NCBI GenBank assembly: GCA_018829205.1
Contig: JAHJUE010000010.1
Coordinates: forward strand, 124,001-188,000
Length of the DNA: 64,000 bases
DNA from: Bacteroidota bacterium
Lineage (GTDB): Bacteria; Bacteroidota; Ignavibacteria; Ignavibacteriales; Melioribacteraceae
Direction: 5' to 3'
Under the pieces are notes generated by a model. The model did not search any database and was not told the DNA's origin. It saw nothing but the letters and a program-made list of their open reading frames with translations. Below, piece by piece: positions 54,102-62,400 of this stretch (its first letter is position 1; each line of letters starts with the position of its first letter). Made by a program: the position numbers and the translations under genes.

Positions 54102-54917
54102 ATGAATCAACCTGATTACAGCAAAATCGAAGTTTACTTGGATAGCAATCAAGAAGCCATTGCGTCATATTCACCTCCGGCACAGATGGAGCTTGATACC
54201 TCTAAGTTAGATGACGGTGAACATACAATTAAATTCGTTGCGATCGACACCGGGAACAAACGATCAATTAAAAAGATAAATTTTGTTGTAAGGAATGGAC
54301 CTGGTATTACGGTTTATGGATTGAAAGATAATGATGTTGTAGAAGGCAAGTTACATTTGCTGTTAAATTCTTACGGCGGCGCTTATATGGAAAAATGGGA
54401 ACCAGCAAGAGCTGAGACACCTGCACCGATTCCAACTTGGACTTGGATTGTTTTTATTGGCATAGTTGTGTGGAGCATGTACTACTTTATTGACCAATGG
54501 TCCCCGACTGGAAGTTTTGCCGAGACTCCGACTTATCAAAATATTAGACACGAAGAAACAAATGAGGCTAATAATATAAAAACGATAGGCATAAGCGGTT
54601 CTGAAGTGTATAGAAAAAGTTGTTCAAGCTGTCATCAGGAAAACGGGCAGGGAGTGCCGAATGTGTTTCCCCCATTAGCAGGGAATTTAGTTGTTAATGA
54701 TAATGATCCTTCTAAACATATTAGAACAGTGCTTTTTGGACTTCAAGGTGAAACCATAAACGGTACACTATACAATACACCCATGCCTGGTTGGGCGGAG
54801 CAATTATCAAATGAAGAGCTTGCTGCTGTTATAAATCATGAGAGAAGTAGCTGGGGTAATAACGGAAGAATGGTTACACCAGAAGAAGTAAGAAAAGTTA
54901 GAGAAGAAGGTAAGTAA
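54102..54917 (+). CDS. CcoP-like protein: Ig-like domain, one membrane helix, single cytochrome c domain
   Basis: 271 residues. An N-terminal beta-type domain (about 4-100, DDGEHTIKFVAIDTGNKRSIKKINFVV) resembles Ig-like modules. A membrane helix follows (about 112-132), then cytochrome c with CSSCH (174-178) and a Met ligand region (PMPGWAEQL). Canonical CcoP has two haem c; here there is one. The start is ATG 54102; the longer frame from 53916 overlaps the small membrane gene. Without a signal peptide the N-terminal domain would be cytoplasmic, which is odd for an Ig-like module. Confidence 0.75.
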   Translation: MNQPDYSKIEVYLDSNQEAIASYSPPAQMELDTSKLDDGEHTIKFVAIDTGNKRSIKKINFVVRNGPGITVYGLKDNDVVEGKLHLLLNSYGGAYMEKWEPARAETPAPIPTWTWIVFIGIVVWSMYYFIDQWSPTGSFAETPTYQNIRHEETNEANNIKTIGISGSEVYRKSCSSCHQENGQGVPNVFPPLAGNLVVNDNDPSKHIRTVLFGLQGETINGTLYNTPMPGWAEQLSNEELAAVINHERSSWGNNGRMVTPEEVRKVREEGK

Positions 54918-54970
54918 TCCATTTCTGTAATAGTAGAAGTATTAAAAGATTATAAATTCTAAAAAAGTGA

Positions 54971-55381
54971 ATGAAATTTATGACAGAAATTAGAAATATT
55001 AAAAATAGTAAGGACGATTTAACGCTTGTGTATTCGTGTTCGGGATGCAGTAATATTGCACAGCTTGCAAATGATGTTGCTGTAAGAATGGATAGGGAAG
55101 AAATTGCCGAAATGTCTTGTATTGCGGGTGTTGGCGGGAATGTAAAACCTCTGGTGTCAAAGGCTCAATCAGGTAGAAAGATCATTGCAATTGACGGATG
55201 TGTACTTCAATGTGCTAAAAGCTGTCTTAATAATGTTGGAGTTGAACCGGATGTTCATTATGTACTTACAGATTACGATTTAAAAAAGGAATTTCATAAA
55301 GATTATAATATTGAAACAACTAATGAAATATTTGAATTAATAGTTGAAGAAAATTTTAATGTTTTAGACAAGCATGTATAG
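54971..55381 (+). CDS. DGC-domain putative zinc-binding protein
   Basis: 136 residues with eight cysteines in the DGC pattern: YSCSGCSN (about 21-28), EMSCIAGVGG (about 47) and AIDGCVLQCAKSCL (about 73-86). The domain is named for this motif and probably binds zinc or a redox metal. The function is unknown, though it is often near redox genes. It follows the cbb3 cluster by 53 bases on the same strand. Confidence 0.8.
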   Translation: MKFMTEIRNIKNSKDDLTLVYSCSGCSNIAQLANDVAVRMDREEIAEMSCIAGVGGNVKPLVSKAQSGRKIIAIDGCVLQCAKSCLNNVGVEPDVHYVLTDYDLKKEFHKDYNIETTNEIFELIVEENFNVLDKHV

Positions 55382-55419
55382 TTTTTATAGTTGCATAATA
55401 ATTTATTGAAGGGTTTTCT

Positions 55420-55920
55420 ATGGTAAAACAAAAAATAGAGATGCTATTAGAGATACATAAGGCTTCTTCCGTTCCATTGTATTCGGTAATGAATGGGATA
55501 ACCGAGATACATGCGAACTGGAGACCTACATCCGAGTCACGTTCTGTTAATCAAATAATTAGACATTTAATTCGTGTTGATAATTATTTCTTGCAAAGAT
55601 TAAATCAAGAGCAAGAATATAATGACCCTGTAGATGGAAAAGCATATGAAACTACTGAAGCACTAAAGAATATTCATCAGCAAATTCAAAATCTTATAAG
55701 TAATTGTGCCGATGATTCGGAACTCTTTTTAAAGAGTTCTATCAATGATGCTGATGATGGTGATACCATTAACAATCATATATTACATAGCTGCCAACAT
55801 AACCTTTATCATCTTTCGCAGGTAATTTATTTGAGAAGGGCTTTGGACAGACAATGGGAATCACCCCTTAGCGAATGGGACTATGCTACCCGCGTTATTG
55901 CAAAATATCTTTTGCAGTAG
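55420..55920 (+). CDS. DinB-superfamily protein
   Basis: 166 residues, a four-helix bundle. Metal-binding histidines are H48 (IRHLIRVDN) and the HNLYHLSQ pair near residue 127-131, the usual DinB/YfiT triad. Members act as thiol-dependent S-transferases in some lineages, including bacillithiol transferases. This would match the ypdA gene in this window, but the link is inferred. It runs convergent with the crotonase gene. Confidence 0.8.
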   Translation: MVKQKIEMLLEIHKASSVPLYSVMNGITEIHANWRPTSESRSVNQIIRHLIRVDNYFLQRLNQEQEYNDPVDGKAYETTEALKNIHQQIQNLISNCADDSELFLKSSINDADDGDTINNHILHSCQHNLYHLSQVIYLRRALDRQWESPLSEWDYATRVIAKYLLQ

Positions 55921-55960
55921 CGGCTATTTTCTTTACAACAATTAGTTCTATTTGGTTCGG

Positions 55961-56743
55961 TTACTTCCCTGCAAATTCACATACTTCCATATTTGTATAT
56001 TTCTCCAAATCGATAAAATTATATGCTAACATTTTTATAGTACTTTTAATAACATTATCTCCTTTATTCAAAATTTGCCTAACTTTTTCAACGCATAATT
56101 CTTCATAATTTAAGGATGGAAATATTTCAAACACAATGCCTAATTCAAAAGCTTCTTGCGCAGTAATTTTATCGGAACATAACAATATTTTTGCAGCTTT
56201 TGCGTGACCCAAGTATTTAGGTAAAAAATACGGCACGGCTCCATTGGGATGGACATCCATTTGAGCATGTGATAATAAATAAACTGTATCGGCTGAAGCA
56301 AATCTTAAATCAGCCGCAAGAGCAGCCCCAAAAAAAGGAGTAACTATTTCACCGTTTGAAGCGTTAACAATAATTTTGTTAGACCGTACAATTTTAGAAA
56401 TAATATTATTAAGAACAACGTGTTCTCTTGTTCTCGTTTCATTATTTAATATTTGGAATTTCAATGTGTCCCATCTGTCATCAAGCTTCTTGTGAGATGA
56501 AACTCTTGCTAAATAATCTTTGTACTCCTCATTGCCTAAAGAATCTTTTTCATTAAAAATGATAATGCCTGAAATTAGTTTATCATTCTCTAAAATATTC
56601 CATGAATCCATAAATATATGGCTGTTTGCTAGATCAGTTATAATTTTAAAAACATTTTTTTTGATTTTGATGATGCCCATATGTTCAATTTTAGAGAACT
56701 CGAAATTCTCATCCTCATAAATCATTTCTTTTTGAGTTTCCAT
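55961..56743 (-). CDS. Enoyl-CoA hydratase/isomerase (crotonase) superfamily protein
   Basis: 260 residues. The crotonase oxyanion region is PFFGAALAADLRFASADTVYLL (about 131-153), followed by MDVHPNGAVPYFLPKYLGHAKAAKILL and a typical C-terminal helix. The usual enoyl-CoA hydratase glutamates are not clearly visible, so the reaction is uncertain and a decarboxylase or hydrolase is possible. It sits alone before the small genes at 56881 and 57241 on the same strand. Confidence 0.75.
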   Translation of the reverse strand: METQKEMIYEDENFEFSKIEHMGIIKIKKNVFKIITDLANSHIFMDSWNILENDKLISGIIIFNEKDSLGNEEYKDYLARVSSHKKLDDRWDTLKFQILNNETRTREHVVLNNIISKIVRSNKIIVNASNGEIVTPFFGAALAADLRFASADTVYLLSHAQMDVHPNGAVPYFLPKYLGHAKAAKILLCSDKITAQEAFELGIVFEIFPSLNYEELCVEKVRQILNKGDNVIKSTIKMLAYNFIDLEKYTNMEVCEFAGK

Positions 56744-56880
56744 ATCTCCTCCAAATTTTGATTTTCATGTTATTCTACTCATTAATTTATAATATCTATT
56801 TACTCTTAAAAAGCAGATATATTGTTATAATGTAAATTATGAGTAAAACAATCATTCTAACTACCTTTAATACATCGTTT

Positions 56881-57174
56881 TTAATCTGAATAAAATAAAA
56901 CCTTATTGCCTTGAGTTGTTTTATTAAAATCCCTCACATCTCTTCTAAAATTTGGAGACGCAAAACTCCCTCTTTTATTCTTATCGGGATTGAGAAAAAG
57001 ATTATTTCCATGTTCACTAAATATACTTTTAAGTGATTCTAAGTATTTAGAAACATCAATAACTCTGATATCAATAATTTTAGCTCTTATTGCGCTTTGC
57101 AAAAATTCAATCTTGCTACTAAAATCATTTAACTCTTTTAAGAGTATTTTCCAATACAATAAATCATTATTCAT
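56881..57174 (-). CDS. Small protein upstream of the crotonase, function unknown
   Basis: 97 residues, soluble, with a helical N-terminal half (LYWKILLKELNDFSSKIEFLQSAIRAKI). No family is recognised. It follows the ferredoxin gene on the same strand with a 66-base gap and may be in its transcript. Confidence 0.5.
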   Translation of the reverse strand: MNNDLLYWKILLKELNDFSSKIEFLQSAIRAKIIDIRVIDVSKYLESLKSIFSEHGNNLFLNPDKNKRGSFASPNFRRDVRDFNKTTQGNKVLFYSD

Positions 57175-57240
57175 TTTTCTTCTCCCTTAATCGTATTAGT
57201 CTTTAATAAAACTCAGCTACATGCTATTCTAAAATATTTT

Positions 57241-57462
57241 TTAAACACAAGATTCTTTTATTCTGCTTTTATCTATTAGTATTGCATCTTCAACCGGGCA
57301 TACGCTTTTGCATTGAGGTTCATCAAATAAACCAAAACATTCTGTACATTTGTCCGGATTTATTTCGTATTGTAGTTCATCGTTTTCAAAAATTGCTTCA
57401 TTTGGACACTCATGAATACATGCGGCGCAAGAGATACATTCTTCAGTTATTAAGTAAGCCAT
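57241..57462 (-). CDS. 4Fe-4S ferredoxin (YfhL-like, two clusters)
   Basis: 73 residues. Two cluster motifs, CISCAACIHECP (C9, C12, C15, C19) and CTECFGLFDEPQCKSVCP (the longer second spacing of YfhL-type ferredoxins). It is a low-potential electron carrier in the cytoplasm. A good sigma-54 promoter lies 39-54 bases before its start codon, and GAGAATGAA serves as ribosome site. The following 97-residue gene may be co-transcribed. Confidence 0.92.
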   Translation of the reverse strand: MAYLITEECISCAACIHECPNEAIFENDELQYEINPDKCTECFGLFDEPQCKSVCPVEDAILIDKSRIKESCV

Positions 57463-57822
57463 TTCATTCTCAGAAATTGTTTTTAGTATATAATATTAGA
57501 TGCAATTTATGAGCCAAAAATTAGCCCATGAATAAGTGCGGTTTTATAAACTTATTCTAAAATATTTCTATGATTATATTTAACAAGTTGCATTTCCGCA
57601 ATAATGTTTAATATTGGTTTCAAAAATGCAATTAGTTGCCCTGCGAAAAGATTTATAAAAAAAAGGGCTAAGTATTTGTTAATAATTTGCTATCTGTTAT
57701 GGTAATAAAATTGGCAGTATTTTTGATTTATAGAATACTAAAGAGTGTGGAAAAATTTAAGAAGCAGTTTTAATATATATTGAATAAATTGATTACAAAC
57801 CTAAATACAAAATACGTTTTAA
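57463..57822. other. Divergent promoter region between ferredoxin and fhs
   Basis: 360 bases without a gene. It contains the minus-strand sigma-54 promoter at 57501-57516. TTGGCAGTATTTTTGAT (57711-57727) on the + strand has the GG and spacing of a sigma-54 site but lacks the C at -12, so it is at best a weak version for fhs. Confidence 0.5.
57501..57516 (-). promoter_or_regulatory. Sigma-54 promoter of the ferredoxin gene
   Basis: Read on the minus strand this is TGGCTCATAAATTGCA, with GG and GC ten bases apart and a consensus TTGCA. The transcript start would fall near 57490, 28 bases before the ferredoxin start. Confidence 0.75.
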
Positions 57823-57834
57823 ATGGAGAAAATA

Positions 57835-59517
57835 ATGGACTCAGATCTTGAATTATCCCGTAAAGTTAAACTGAATGATATTAGAAATTTAATGGTAGAA
57901 TTAGGAATTACAGATGATGATTTTGAGTTTTACGGTAAATATACCGGTAAAATAAAATTATCTGTTCTGGAAAAACTAAAATCAAAACCGGACGGCAAAC
58001 TAATTTTAGTTACCGCAATAACCCCAACAAGTTTTGGCGAAGGGAAAACACTTACCACTATTGGACTTGGACAAGCATTAAAGAAAATTGGCAAGAAAGG
58101 TATTATTGCTATTAGAGAACCCTCTGTTGGACCGGTATTTGGAATTAAGGGCGGTGCGGCTGGCGGAGGTTATTCCCAAGTGCTTCCAATGGAAATGATT
58201 AATCTTCATTTTAATGGAGACTTTAGTGCAATTGCGGCTGCGCACAATTTGTTAGCCGCTATACTTGATAATCATATTCTTAAAGGAAATGATCTTGGCA
58301 TTGACGTAACCAATATTTTGTGGAATCGAACAATGGATATGAACGACCGTTCACTAAGGCAAATTGTAATTGGATTAGGTGGAAGAGTAAATGGCATTCC
58401 AAGAGAATCTAGTTTTGTTATTACTGCCGCTTCGGAAGTTATGGCAATTCTTGCTCTTGCAACTTCACGGAAAAATTTAAAAGAAAGATTAGGCGAAATT
58501 GTTGTTGGCTACACGTACGATAAAAAAGTCGTAAAGGCGAAAGACCTTCAAGCGCACAAAGCTATGGCTGTTTTATTAAACGAAGCAATTATGCCGAACC
58601 TTGTACAAACCAGTGAGCACACGCCGGCTCTTGTGCATGCGGGTCCGTTTGCAAATATTGCTCATGGAACTAACAGTATTATTGCCGATAAGATTGCTTT
58701 AAAGTTAGCTGATTATGTTGTAACTGAATGCGGATTTGGCGCTGATCTTGGTGCTGAAAAATTTTTCGATATAGTTTGCCGTAGCTCTGATATTTATCCC
58801 TCGGCAGTCGTTATTGTTGCAACTTGTAGAGCAATTAAGTTACACGGAGGTGTTAGTGAAAAACCGGAAGAAAATCTTTATAAAGAAAACACATATGCCT
58901 TCAAGAAAGGTTTGGCTAATTTAGAAGCACACATAATAAATATGAAAAAGTTTGGTGTTCCGTTAATAGTCGCAGTTAACAAATTTCCTAAAGATTCTGT
59001 TTCAGAAATTGAAATGATTTTTGAATTGTGCAAGTTTATGAATGTTGAATGTGCCGCTCATGATGCTTTTATAAAAGGCGGAGACGGAGCTATAGAACTA
59101 GCGCAAAAGACGGTGTCACTTGCTGATAATTATATAAATACAGAACGAAAATTTTTATATGAACTCGATCAATCTGTTGAAGAAAAAATTACAGAAATTG
59201 CGACAAAAATTTATGGTGCGACAGATGTTTATTTTGAAAAAAGAGCAAAAGCAAAAATAAAAAGATTTGTCGAACTTGGTTATGGAAATCTCCCTATATG
59301 TATTGCGAAAACTCAGTCATCATTATCGGATAATCCAAAAGCGATTGGTGTTCCTACTGATTGGTCTTTAACTGTGACTGATGCCAAACTTTCTGCCGGA
59401 GCCGGGTTTATAGTTATTATTTGCGGAGACATGATGTTGATGCCCGGTCTCCCAAAAATTCCCGCAGCAGTTAATATGGATGTGGATGAAAATGGAGAGA
59501 TAACCGGGTTATTTTAA
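57835..59517 (+). CDS. fhs: Formate-tetrahydrofolate ligase
   Basis: 560 residues. It makes 10-formyltetrahydrofolate from formate, ATP and tetrahydrofolate in one-carbon metabolism. Signatures are the P-loop-like TPTSFGEGKTLTTIGLGQAL (about 63-82), GIKGGAAGGGYSQVLPMEMINLHFNGD (about 103-128) and the folate-binding region VTECGFGADLGAEKF. The first ATG (57823) overlaps its own GGAG ribosome site, so ATG 57835, six bases after GGAG, is the better start. No other one-carbon genes are adjacent except a FolE2-like protein. Confidence 0.95.
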   Translation: MDSDLELSRKVKLNDIRNLMVELGITDDDFEFYGKYTGKIKLSVLEKLKSKPDGKLILVTAITPTSFGEGKTLTTIGLGQALKKIGKKGIIAIREPSVGPVFGIKGGAAGGGYSQVLPMEMINLHFNGDFSAIAAAHNLLAAILDNHILKGNDLGIDVTNILWNRTMDMNDRSLRQIVIGLGGRVNGIPRESSFVITAASEVMAILALATSRKNLKERLGEIVVGYTYDKKVVKAKDLQAHKAMAVLLNEAIMPNLVQTSEHTPALVHAGPFANIAHGTNSIIADKIALKLADYVVTECGFGADLGAEKFFDIVCRSSDIYPSAVVIVATCRAIKLHGGVSEKPEENLYKENTYAFKKGLANLEAHIINMKKFGVPLIVAVNKFPKDSVSEIEMIFELCKFMNVECAAHDAFIKGGDGAIELAQKTVSLADNYINTERKFLYELDQSVEEKITEIATKIYGATDVYFEKRAKAKIKRFVELGYGNLPICIAKTQSSLSDNPKAIGVPTDWSLTVTDAKLSAGAGFIVIICGDMMLMPGLPKIPAAVNMDVDENGEITGLF

Positions 59518-59783
59518 TAACAAATCTCTTTGTACTAAAAAATAATTAATCTGACAGCTTTTGTGGGTTTAGTATTAATTGTAATATTATAGACAAGTAT
59601 TATTGTTTTTTTGTTAATTCACTAGGCTATTACAAAAGTTCCTATGGATGCTTAACCGGTATTTTTTCGAATTTATCCTAAGAGCTCTATTTAAGAATAT
59701 ATTTCGTTCGGGAATGGGAATGCTATTTAACTGAAAGGCATCGAATTATCCGCATAATTTCTAATTATTTCTACCAATATGAA
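59518..59783. other. Intergenic region without recognised features
   Basis: AT-rich space between convergent genes. No clear terminator is visible. Confidence 0.4.
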
Positions 59784-59993
59784 TTAATTATTACAAACTT
59801 CTTCTCTCTTACTATTAAGCTCGTTACTAAAGTTTTTTTCAATTTCATTTTTTGCTCTAAGATAACCAAACATTATTAAATTTTCAGCAATCATTAAATC
59901 AGCTTTGGTTAAATTTGTGCCTTTAACATCAGTCATATATTCTTTCGCAATATTTTCTATTTCTTCAATAATATGTAAGGAAACTTCACCCAT
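59784..59993 (-). CDS. Small helical protein, function unknown
   Basis: 69 residues, acidic and helical (VSLHIIEEIENIAKEYMTDVKG, then LMIAENLIMFGYLRAKNEIEKN). No membrane segment. It is the last gene of the minus-strand series that begins at 62400, with 57 bases after the FolE2-like gene. Confidence 0.55.
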   Translation of the reverse strand: MGEVSLHIIEEIENIAKEYMTDVKGTNLTKADLMIAENLIMFGYLRAKNEIEKNFSNELNSKREEVCNN

Positions 59994-60050
59994 AATGCTA
60001 TTTCTATTTTTATTGATAATTTTTCAGTATAAATAATTATTTAATGATTT

Positions 60051-60827
60051 TTAGTTAAATATTTGTTCAAGTTTATAAACGCCAACGGCTTTTATTTTGT
60101 CTTCAGTTTGCACCGTTTCTGCTGAATATAAATACAACAATTGTTGATTAATGGCTTTAATAGAGCAATGATCAATATTGAATTTTGATAACAGGGAATT
60201 CTTTACATCCTCTATTATCTTGATCTTGAAATTTATCTTATTTTCATTCGAATTAGTATTGTCATTTATTATGCTGTTACTAATTATCTTTATAATACTG
60301 TTCTCAACAATCTCTACAATATCTTCAGTAAAAATCGTATCATCACCTTCAAATTCAACAACTATCTCAATTGGAGAGTCAAGGGGAGCGTTTATAAGTG
60401 AAAATAATGTGTGATACATGATAACAGGAACAACTACTTTATAACTTCTTTTGTAGCCTGATAATATTTTTTTTTCAATACTGTAAGTGCAAAAACATTT
60501 TGTAATTTCATTGTTTGCGTCGTTGAGCCGATTACTAATAAAATATGGATATTCAAAAGATATGTTTGTTTTTACTCCATTAATTGAGTTTGTATAATCA
60601 AAGATTTTTTTCGACAATTGATTTGGTCCTATATATTCCTTTCTGTCATTGATGATCTTCATAATATTTGAGGCGAATTCAGCCTCGTGTTTGGGTTCTA
60701 TTAATGTACTCATTGAAATGTTTACAATGCTACTTTCTCCATTATAAATGTTTCTTGACATTACTTTCATTGGATAATATAAATTGTTCATACTTACTTC
60801 AATAAGTGAATTCTTTTCGTCATTCAT
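60051..60827 (-). CDS. FolE2-like protein lacking catalytic residues
   Basis: 258 residues. The order of elements parallels GTP cyclohydrolase IB (FolE2): VSMNNLYYPMKV at the start, ISMSTLIEPKHEAEFASNIMKI, NISFEYPYFI, SYKVVVPVIMYHT, IEIVVEFEGDD with EDIVEIVENS, and HCSIKAINQQLLYLYSAE at the end. True FolE2 has CPCS, a GAHNQRS histidine and an ESIHNH motif; here none of the metal or catalytic residues remains. It should therefore be a binding or regulatory relative. Homology is judged by eye. Confidence 0.6.
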   Translation of the reverse strand: MNDEKNSLIEVSMNNLYYPMKVMSRNIYNGESSIVNISMSTLIEPKHEAEFASNIMKIINDRKEYIGPNQLSKKIFDYTNSINGVKTNISFEYPYFISNRLNDANNEITKCFCTYSIEKKILSGYKRSYKVVVPVIMYHTLFSLINAPLDSPIEIVVEFEGDDTIFTEDIVEIVENSIIKIISNSIINDNTNSNENKINFKIKIIEDVKNSLLSKFNIDHCSIKAINQQLLYLYSAETVQTEDKIKAVGVYKLEQIFN

Positions 60828-60969
60828 TTTTACTCCTCTCGTGTGCCTTATCTTTTTTGAAATATTTAATTATAACCACATAAAGTACCCATATTCCAGA
60901 GCAGAGCATTGTGAATAATGAAATCTTATAAATAAAACTATATAACACAGAAGCCGTCACGGAATTCAT
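60820..60969 (-). CDS. 49-residue single-helix membrane protein
   Basis: Starts MNSVTASVLY, has one membrane segment (about 17-36, SLFTMLCSGIWVLYVVIIKY) and ends in a basic tail (KKDKAHERSKNE). Its ATG overlaps the stop of the 82-residue gene (ATGA), and its stop overlaps the start of the FolE2-like gene. This tight coupling supports it as a real gene too small for usual gene callers. GGTGA precedes the start. Function unknown. Confidence 0.65.
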   Translation of the reverse strand: MNSVTASVLYSFIYKISLFTMLCSGIWVLYVVIIKYFKKDKAHERSKNE

Positions 60970-61199
60970 ATTTTCACCAAATAGTATTTTAGAATATCAT
61001 CTTCAATTTTATCCAAATACTTTTTTGCTATATTATTTTTGCCTCTTATTGAATAAAGACGATATAAATCTGCATTTTTTAAATCGTTATCTAAGTTATA
61101 TAGGTAATATTTTTTTATGCCTATTACTCTTCCAGTTGCCATTTTGCTTAGAATTTTTATTTCTTCTTCTGATAAATTATGTTCATAAATTGTATCCAT
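60966..61199 (-). CDS. Small soluble protein, function unknown
   Basis: 77 residues from ATG 61199, chosen because GAGAGGG lies just before it; an upstream ATG would place the ribosome site inside the gene. The N-terminus (NLSEEEIKILSKMATGRVIGIKKYYLYNL) is charged and helical. No domain recognised. It is downstream of rnk by 50 bases and overlaps the small membrane gene. Confidence 0.6.
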   Translation of the reverse strand: MDTIYEHNLSEEEIKILSKMATGRVIGIKKYYLYNLDNDLKNADLYRLYSIRGKNNIAKKYLDKIEDDILKYYLVKI

Positions 61200-61248
61200 T
61201 TTACCCTCTCTCATACGTATAGTAATATTTATAAATAGTTACTTAAGT

Positions 61249-61662
61249 TTACTTTTGTTCATGAACCATTGATTCTTGATAAATAATTTCTTTTACTTCT
61301 AATCTTCGCTTGCCCGCAGGCACTGCCCACTCAATAATATCACCAACGCTATACCCTAATAAAGCGGTACCAATAGGAGCCAAAATTGAGATTTTGTTTT
61401 CATCACTATTTGCATCTTCGGGATAAACCAATGTATAAGTAAACTCAGAACCTGAATCAAGATCTTTAACCCGAACTGTGGAATTCATAGTAATTACATC
61501 TTTAGTTAAATCTTCGCTAGTTACAACTTCAGCGCGTTCAAGTTCATATAACAAAACTTTCAGATTTTTTAAATCAAGATTTCTGAATCCTATAGTAGAG
61601 GCAAATAATTTTTTTAATTTTGCTTTGTCTCTCTCTGTAATGTAAATTTTTCGACTATCCAT
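61249..61662 (-). CDS. rnk: Rnk/GreA-GreB-like nucleoside diphosphate kinase regulator
   Basis: 137 residues: an Rnk N-terminal helical part (ITERDKAKLKKLFAS, ELERAEVV) and a GreA/GreB-type C-terminal domain (VRVKDLDSGSEFTYTLVYPEDAN, ISILAPIGTALLGYSVGDIIEWAVPAGKRRLEVKEI). It binds RNA polymerase in the secondary channel in related species. ATG 61662 follows GGGTGG; a GTG three codons upstream is less likely. It is in the small-gene operon. Confidence 0.9.
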   Translation of the reverse strand: MDSRKIYITERDKAKLKKLFASTIGFRNLDLKNLKVLLYELERAEVVTSEDLTKDVITMNSTVRVKDLDSGSEFTYTLVYPEDANSDENKISILAPIGTALLGYSVGDIIEWAVPAGKRRLEVKEIIYQESMVHEQK

Positions 61663-61727
61663 TTTTACCACCCTATTGATTTCAACTGTTATCTCACATT
61701 AAAATTAATAACAGTTCTAATTTTTAA

Positions 61728-62243
61728 TTATTTTCTAGCACCGTGAATAAATCCTCTTAACGGTAATGCAGGCTGAATATTAATAAATCCGTTTGGATCA
61801 ATTTCATCAACAATTGCTCTCAGCTCTTTCATCTTTCTTTTATTAATAACAGTATTAATAATATTCACCCCGCCGCTTATTCCGGTTGCCGACATTACTG
61901 TTACCCCAAACTGATTGTTTCTTAAGGCATCAACTATAGCATCAGTACTGAGGTTTGACATAATATTAACTTGGGCAAATCCAATCCCAATTTTCTGCTC
62001 TAATGTTAAGCCAAGGATTGCTCCAAGACCAAAACCAGTTGCATAGCCAATAAGGTTAAATATGTTATCCATGTGTTCAACTATATATTTCATAGCAAAA
62101 ATCCAAACCAATACTTCAAAAAATCCGGTTATTCCTGCATGATATTTTCTAGACTGAATCACAAACAAAGTCCGTAGTGTTCCTAACGTTACGTCACAAA
62201 TACGGAGTATCATTATTATAACTGCACTGTAAAAGACTTCCAT
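61728..62243 (-). CDS. DUF2179/UPF0316 membrane protein (YebE-like)
   Basis: 171 residues with three membrane segments (about 1-22, 38-55, 60-80) and a cytoplasmic DUF2179 domain (about 95-165, ANVNIMSNLSTDAIVDALRNNQFGVTVMSATG-like). The opening ILRICDVTLGTLRTLFVIQSRKY is the family signature. Function unknown; the domain may bind a small ligand. It follows the 41-residue basic gene by 31 bases and precedes rnk by 65. Confidence 0.85.
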   Translation of the reverse strand: MEVFYSAVIIMILRICDVTLGTLRTLFVIQSRKYHAGITGFFEVLVWIFAMKYIVEHMDNIFNLIGYATGFGLGAILGLTLEQKIGIGFAQVNIMSNLSTDAIVDALRNNQFGVTVMSATGISGGVNIINTVINKRKMKELRAIVDEIDPNGFINIQPALPLRGFIHGARK

Positions 62244-62274
62244 TTTAATTCTCTAATTTTAAATTGAATAGGTT

Positions 62275-62400
62275 TTATTGAATTAGTTCTTTTATTCTCT
62301 TCTGTTCACGCTTTAATCTCTTTTCCGCCTTTCTCTCTTTTATTGTTTTAGCCGGCTTTTTTTTGAGAGATATCTTTTTGCTACTTTGATTCTTATTCAT
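62275..62400 (-). CDS. Basic 41-residue protein
   Basis: Starts MNKNQSSKKISLKKKPAK and is about 45 percent lysine and arginine. GGAG lies six bases before the ATG, a strong ribosome site. Such peptides may bind nucleic acid or ribosomes, but no family can be named. It is the first gene of the minus-strand operon and too short for normal gene calling. Confidence 0.6.
   Translation of the reverse strand: MNKNQSSKKISLKKKPAKTIKERKAEKRLKREQKRIKELIQ

Noticed and set aside
57711-57727. Sigma-54 promoter for fhs
   Set aside because: The -12 element reads GA instead of GC, so I mention it only as a weak candidate.
61241-61248. ACTTAAGT as a further Crp/Fnr site
   Set aside because: Only eight bases, inside an operon right after the rnk stop; likely chance.
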